Source: an uncultured Bacteroidota bacterium (GTDB taxonomy: Bacteria > Bacteroidota > Bacteroidia > Chitinophagales > Chitinophagaceae). Taken from it: 16,845 nucleotides of DNA. Positions 14,382 to 16,845 of this stretch are shown here, piece after piece. Each line of letters begins with the position of its first letter. Position 1 is the first letter of the stretch. The stretch covers positions 1-16,845 of the forward strand of contig CAMPKR010000014.1 of NCBI GenBank assembly GCA_946887345.1, given 5' to 3'. The notes under the pieces are model-generated. The model was not told the origin of the DNA. It saw only the letters and a program-made list of their open reading frames with translations, and searched no databases. The translations under genes were made by a program, and so were the position numbers.

Positions 14382-14389
14382 TTAAGTTA
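14382..14389 (-). promoter_or_regulatory. Possible -7 box for the SirB1-like gene
   Basis: On the minus strand TAACTTAA resembles TAnnTTTG with two mismatches, 22 nt upstream of the ATG and just beyond the topA stop codon. It shares the 13-mer AATTTCGTAACTT with the mnmA promoter. No -33 element is evident, so read-through from topA is equally possible. Confidence 0.25.
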
Positions 14390-14397
14390 CGAAATTC

Positions 14398-16809
14398 TTA
14401 CGATTTTTTTCTGCCTCTGGCCGACTTTTTTGGCGGATTTGCCTTCGCTTCTTCTATAATAGCTAGCACTTCTTCTATCGTTAAGTCCTCAGGTTTCTCT
14501 GTTTTTTCCTTAGGCAGTTTATAGTTGCGAAGTCCTTGCTTTATATACGGACCGTATGGGCCTTTAAGGATCTTTATCTTTTCCTTCTCGAATATCTTTA
14601 TGGTTGCCTCTGCTGCTGCTTTGCGCTTTTCTTCTATAAGTGGTGCCAGCTCGTCAAGCTCAACAGTGTAAGGATCCATCTCTTTTTTCAAAGAGTAGAA
14701 CTTCCCATCATGTTGAGCGTAAGGACCAAAGCGGCCGATATTCACTACCACCTCTTCTCCTTCAAAAAGACCTACCTTCCGTGGCAGCTTGAATAACTCC
14801 ATCGCCTCCTCAAATGTGATAGTTTCTATGCTTTGATTAGGTCGCAGCTTCGCAAATCTTGGCTTGTCTTCTGCTTCCTGCGATTTTTCTTCTTCGGTCT
14901 TTTTCTTACCACGGCCACCGCCCTTAGGCTTTTCAGTTTGCTCCGGGGCTGCCCCTATCTGCACCATCGGGCCAAAGCGGCCCAACCTTGCAAATACGGG
15001 TTTACCGCTTTCAGGATCTACGCCCAACTCGCGCTCGCCTTTGGCGCGTTCAGCATGCTCTAAAGTGTGCTCTACATTCTCATGAAACGGGTGATAGAAG
15101 TTATCTATCATTTTGCTCCACACTTTTTTACCATTGGCAATTTCGTCAAACTCTTCTTCTATCTGCGCAGTGAAGCTATAATCCATCACCTGCTTAAAGT
15201 TGTCATTCAGAAAATCTGTCACCACCATACCAAGATCGGTAGGGAATAGCTTTGACTTTTCCGCACCCGTATTCTCAGACTCTGTTACCTCCCTTATTTC
15301 ACTTCCTTTCAGCGAAATGATCTGGTATTCCCTTTTTACTCCTTCCTTATCTCTGCGCTCTACGTAACCACGGGTTTGTACCGTACTGATTGTCGGCGCA
15401 TAAGTAGACGGTCGGCCTATCCCTAGTTCTTCCAGCTTTTTCACCAGCGATGCTTCCGTGTATCTCGGGCTCGGTCGGCTGTAGCGTTCCGTAGCTTTCA
15501 CTTCCTGCACATCCGGTTTCTGGCCGGCAACCAGAGGCGGCAGCATACCTTCATTTTCATCTTCGCCGTCTTCTTCATCTTTGCCCTCACTGTATACTTT
15601 CAGGAACCCGTCAAAGCGAAGTACCTCACCCGTTGCTGTCAGCGGATCAGGGTGCGTTGAAACGTCTATTTTAGCTATCGTGCGCTCCAGTTGGGCATCC
15701 GCCATCTGGCAGGCCATCGTGCGTTTCCATATCAGTTCATATAGTCTTTGCTGGTCAGCGTCGCCGGCCTTGCTCACATTCATATCTGTGGGGCGTATGG
15801 CTTCGTGCGCCTCTTGTGCCGACTCGTTCTTATTCTTATATACCCTGTGCTGGTAGTACTTGTCTCCATATTGACCTATAATAGCAGCTCGCGTACCCTC
15901 TATAGCGGTTTCAGACAGGCTTACCGAGTCCGTACGCATATAGGTTATATGCCCGTTTTCATACAGCTTCTGCGCCAGTAGCATAGTTTTCGACACAGAA
16001 TATCCCAGTTTTCGGCTGGCTTCCTGTTGTAGGGTTGATGTGGTAAATGGCGCAGCAGGCGACTTCTTGCCCGGCTTCACCTGCACATCCTTCACGGTAT
16101 AGCTGGCGCCTATGCACTTTTCTACATATTCACGGGCACTGTTTACATTGCCTATCTTGTCAGGGCCATCGGCCTTAAAGCCTACTTTCTTACCATTTAT
16201 ATCGGGAGCCTGGAAGAACGCCTCTACCTTAAAGCTGCTCTGGGCCTTAAAGCGGGTGATTTCACGCTCACGCTCCACTATCAACCTCACCGCCACCGAC
16301 TGCACTCTTCCAGCGCTGAGGTTATTGCGCATACTCATTTTGCGCCACAGCACCGGAGACAACTCAAAGCCTACTATCCTGTCCAGTACACGGCGAGCCT
16401 GTTGTGCATTCACCAGGTCCATGTTCACTGTCCGCGGGTTACCCACCGCTTTCTGTATGGCCGGTTTGGTTATTTCATGAAATACAATGCGCTTTGTAGT
16501 GTCAGGATTCAAACCAAGTACTTCACAAAGATGCCACGATATCGCCTCCCCTTCACGGTCCTCATCGGTTGCTAACCAAACCTCATCGGATTTCTTTGCT
16601 ATCGACCTCAGCTCCTTTACCACCTTTTCCTTATCGTCAGATACCTTATATTTCGGCTTGTACCCGTTCTTCATATCTATCCCCATATCCTCCTTCTCCA
16701 GGTCGCGGATATGACCATAGCACGACTTCACTTCAAAATCGCTGCCAAGTATTTTTTCTATGGTTTTAGCTTTCGCCGGCGACTCAACTATCAACAGGTT
16801 CTTTGCCAT
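14398..16809 (-). CDS. topA: DNA topoisomerase I (type IA)
   Basis: An 803-residue enzyme that relaxes negative supercoils through a transient 5'-phosphotyrosine link. The TOPRIM domain (1-115) has E9 in IVESPAKAKTIEKIL and TDEDREGE (81-88) for Mg2+ binding. The active-site tyrosine is Y290 in YMRTDS. LSAGRVQSVAVRLIVERE (164-181) and EAHEAIRPT (about 340-348) are family landmarks, and GIGRPSTYAPTIS also fits. An acidic loop (EGKDEEDGEDENEG) interrupts the region before the latter. Instead of C4 zinc fingers the C-terminal third has three Toprim_Crpt-type repeats, each with GRFGP or GPYGPY (near 610, 692 and 750), and a Lys/Arg-rich tail. A Shine-Dalgarno supports the start at 16809. The gene is complete. 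Confidence 0.97.
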   Translation of the reverse strand: MAKNLLIVESPAKAKTIEKILGSDFEVKSCYGHIRDLEKEDMGIDMKNGYKPKYKVSDDKEKVVKELRSIAKKSDEVWLATDEDREGEAISWHLCEVLGLNPDTTKRIVFHEITKPAIQKAVGNPRTVNMDLVNAQQARRVLDRIVGFELSPVLWRKMSMRNNLSAGRVQSVAVRLIVEREREITRFKAQSSFKVEAFFQAPDINGKKVGFKADGPDKIGNVNSAREYVEKCIGASYTVKDVQVKPGKKSPAAPFTTSTLQQEASRKLGYSVSKTMLLAQKLYENGHITYMRTDSVSLSETAIEGTRAAIIGQYGDKYYQHRVYKNKNESAQEAHEAIRPTDMNVSKAGDADQQRLYELIWKRTMACQMADAQLERTIAKIDVSTHPDPLTATGEVLRFDGFLKVYSEGKDEEDGEDENEGMLPPLVAGQKPDVQEVKATERYSRPSPRYTEASLVKKLEELGIGRPSTYAPTISTVQTRGYVERRDKEGVKREYQIISLKGSEIREVTESENTGAEKSKLFPTDLGMVVTDFLNDNFKQVMDYSFTAQIEEEFDEIANGKKVWSKMIDNFYHPFHENVEHTLEHAERAKGERELGVDPESGKPVFARLGRFGPMVQIGAAPEQTEKPKGGGRGKKKTEEEKSQEAEDKPRFAKLRPNQSIETITFEEAMELFKLPRKVGLFEGEEVVVNIGRFGPYAQHDGKFYSLKKEMDPYTVELDELAPLIEEKRKAAAEATIKIFEKEKIKILKGPYGPYIKQGLRNYKLPKEKTEKPEDLTIEEVLAIIEEAKANPPKKSARGRKKS

Positions 16810-16816
16810 TCTGTAG

Positions 16817-16824
16817 CTTCCTTT
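16817..16824 (-). promoter_or_regulatory. Shine-Dalgarno site of topA
   Basis: On the minus strand AAAGGAAG lies 7 nt upstream of the topA ATG, good spacing and the best ribosome-binding site in the window. The remaining bases to the window edge (16825-16845) are very AT-rich and may hold the promoter -7 region, but the window ends before a -33 element could be judged. Confidence 0.6.
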
Positions 16825-16845
16825 CTATAATATATTATATATACC

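Noticed and set aside
1..16845. CRISPR arrays, tRNA/rRNA genes, insertion sequences, phage genes
   Set aside because: Reading both strands I saw no regularly spaced repeats, cloverleaf-like segments, transposase or integrase motifs or target-site duplications.

Overview
The window looks like chromosomal core sequence from a member of the Bacteroidota, most likely Chitinophagaceae or a near relative. The evidence is a secreted subtilase ending in a type A T9SS C-terminal sorting domain, two predicted lipoproteins with short lipoboxes, several -7 boxes of the TAnnTTTG type, almost no Shine-Dalgarno sequences (only two genes have a clear one), and short 5' leaders. I cannot name a genus from sequence alone. 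Gene density is high, there is no tRNA, rRNA, CRISPR array or mobile element, and no gene-free stretch exceeds 300 bases (the longest is about 136).

Layout, left half. The window opens inside a UMF1-type MFS transporter (5' end missing), followed 7 nt later by a metallo-beta-lactamase-fold hydrolase. Next come a secreted TolB-like beta-propeller protein, the fluoride channel fluC, cytidine deaminase cdd, and a small NTF2/SnoaL-like lipoprotein. Then come the 2-oxoglutarate dehydrogenase E2 gene (odhB/sucB), closed by a clear terminator, and an RsmB/NOP-type rRNA methyltransferase. All of these are on the plus strand.

Layout, right half. A minus-strand pair (lipoprotein, then T9SS-exported subtilase) converges on the methyltransferase with a 1-nt gap. 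mnmA (minus) diverges from a compact aroB-aroA-aroC operon (plus; 17-nt overlap, then 1-nt gap), which supplies three of the seven shikimate-pathway steps leading to chorismate. A bidirectional hairpin terminator separates aroC from a SirB1-family transglutaminase-like gene and topA, both on the minus strand.

No new multi-gene system is evident; these are mostly housekeeping genes. The most interesting signals are non-coding: a perfect 10-bp inverted repeat whose loop carries the fluC start codon, a near-perfect 20-bp palindrome plus a second inverted repeat at the odhB promoter, promoters only a few bases from start codons, and a minus-strand terminator hairpin lying inside the 3' coding end of the methyltransferase. 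Among proteins, AroA and AroC carry non-classical versions of substrate-binding motifs. Several start sites were moved from upstream non-ATG or poorly supported codons to ATGs, using promoter or ribosome-binding evidence.
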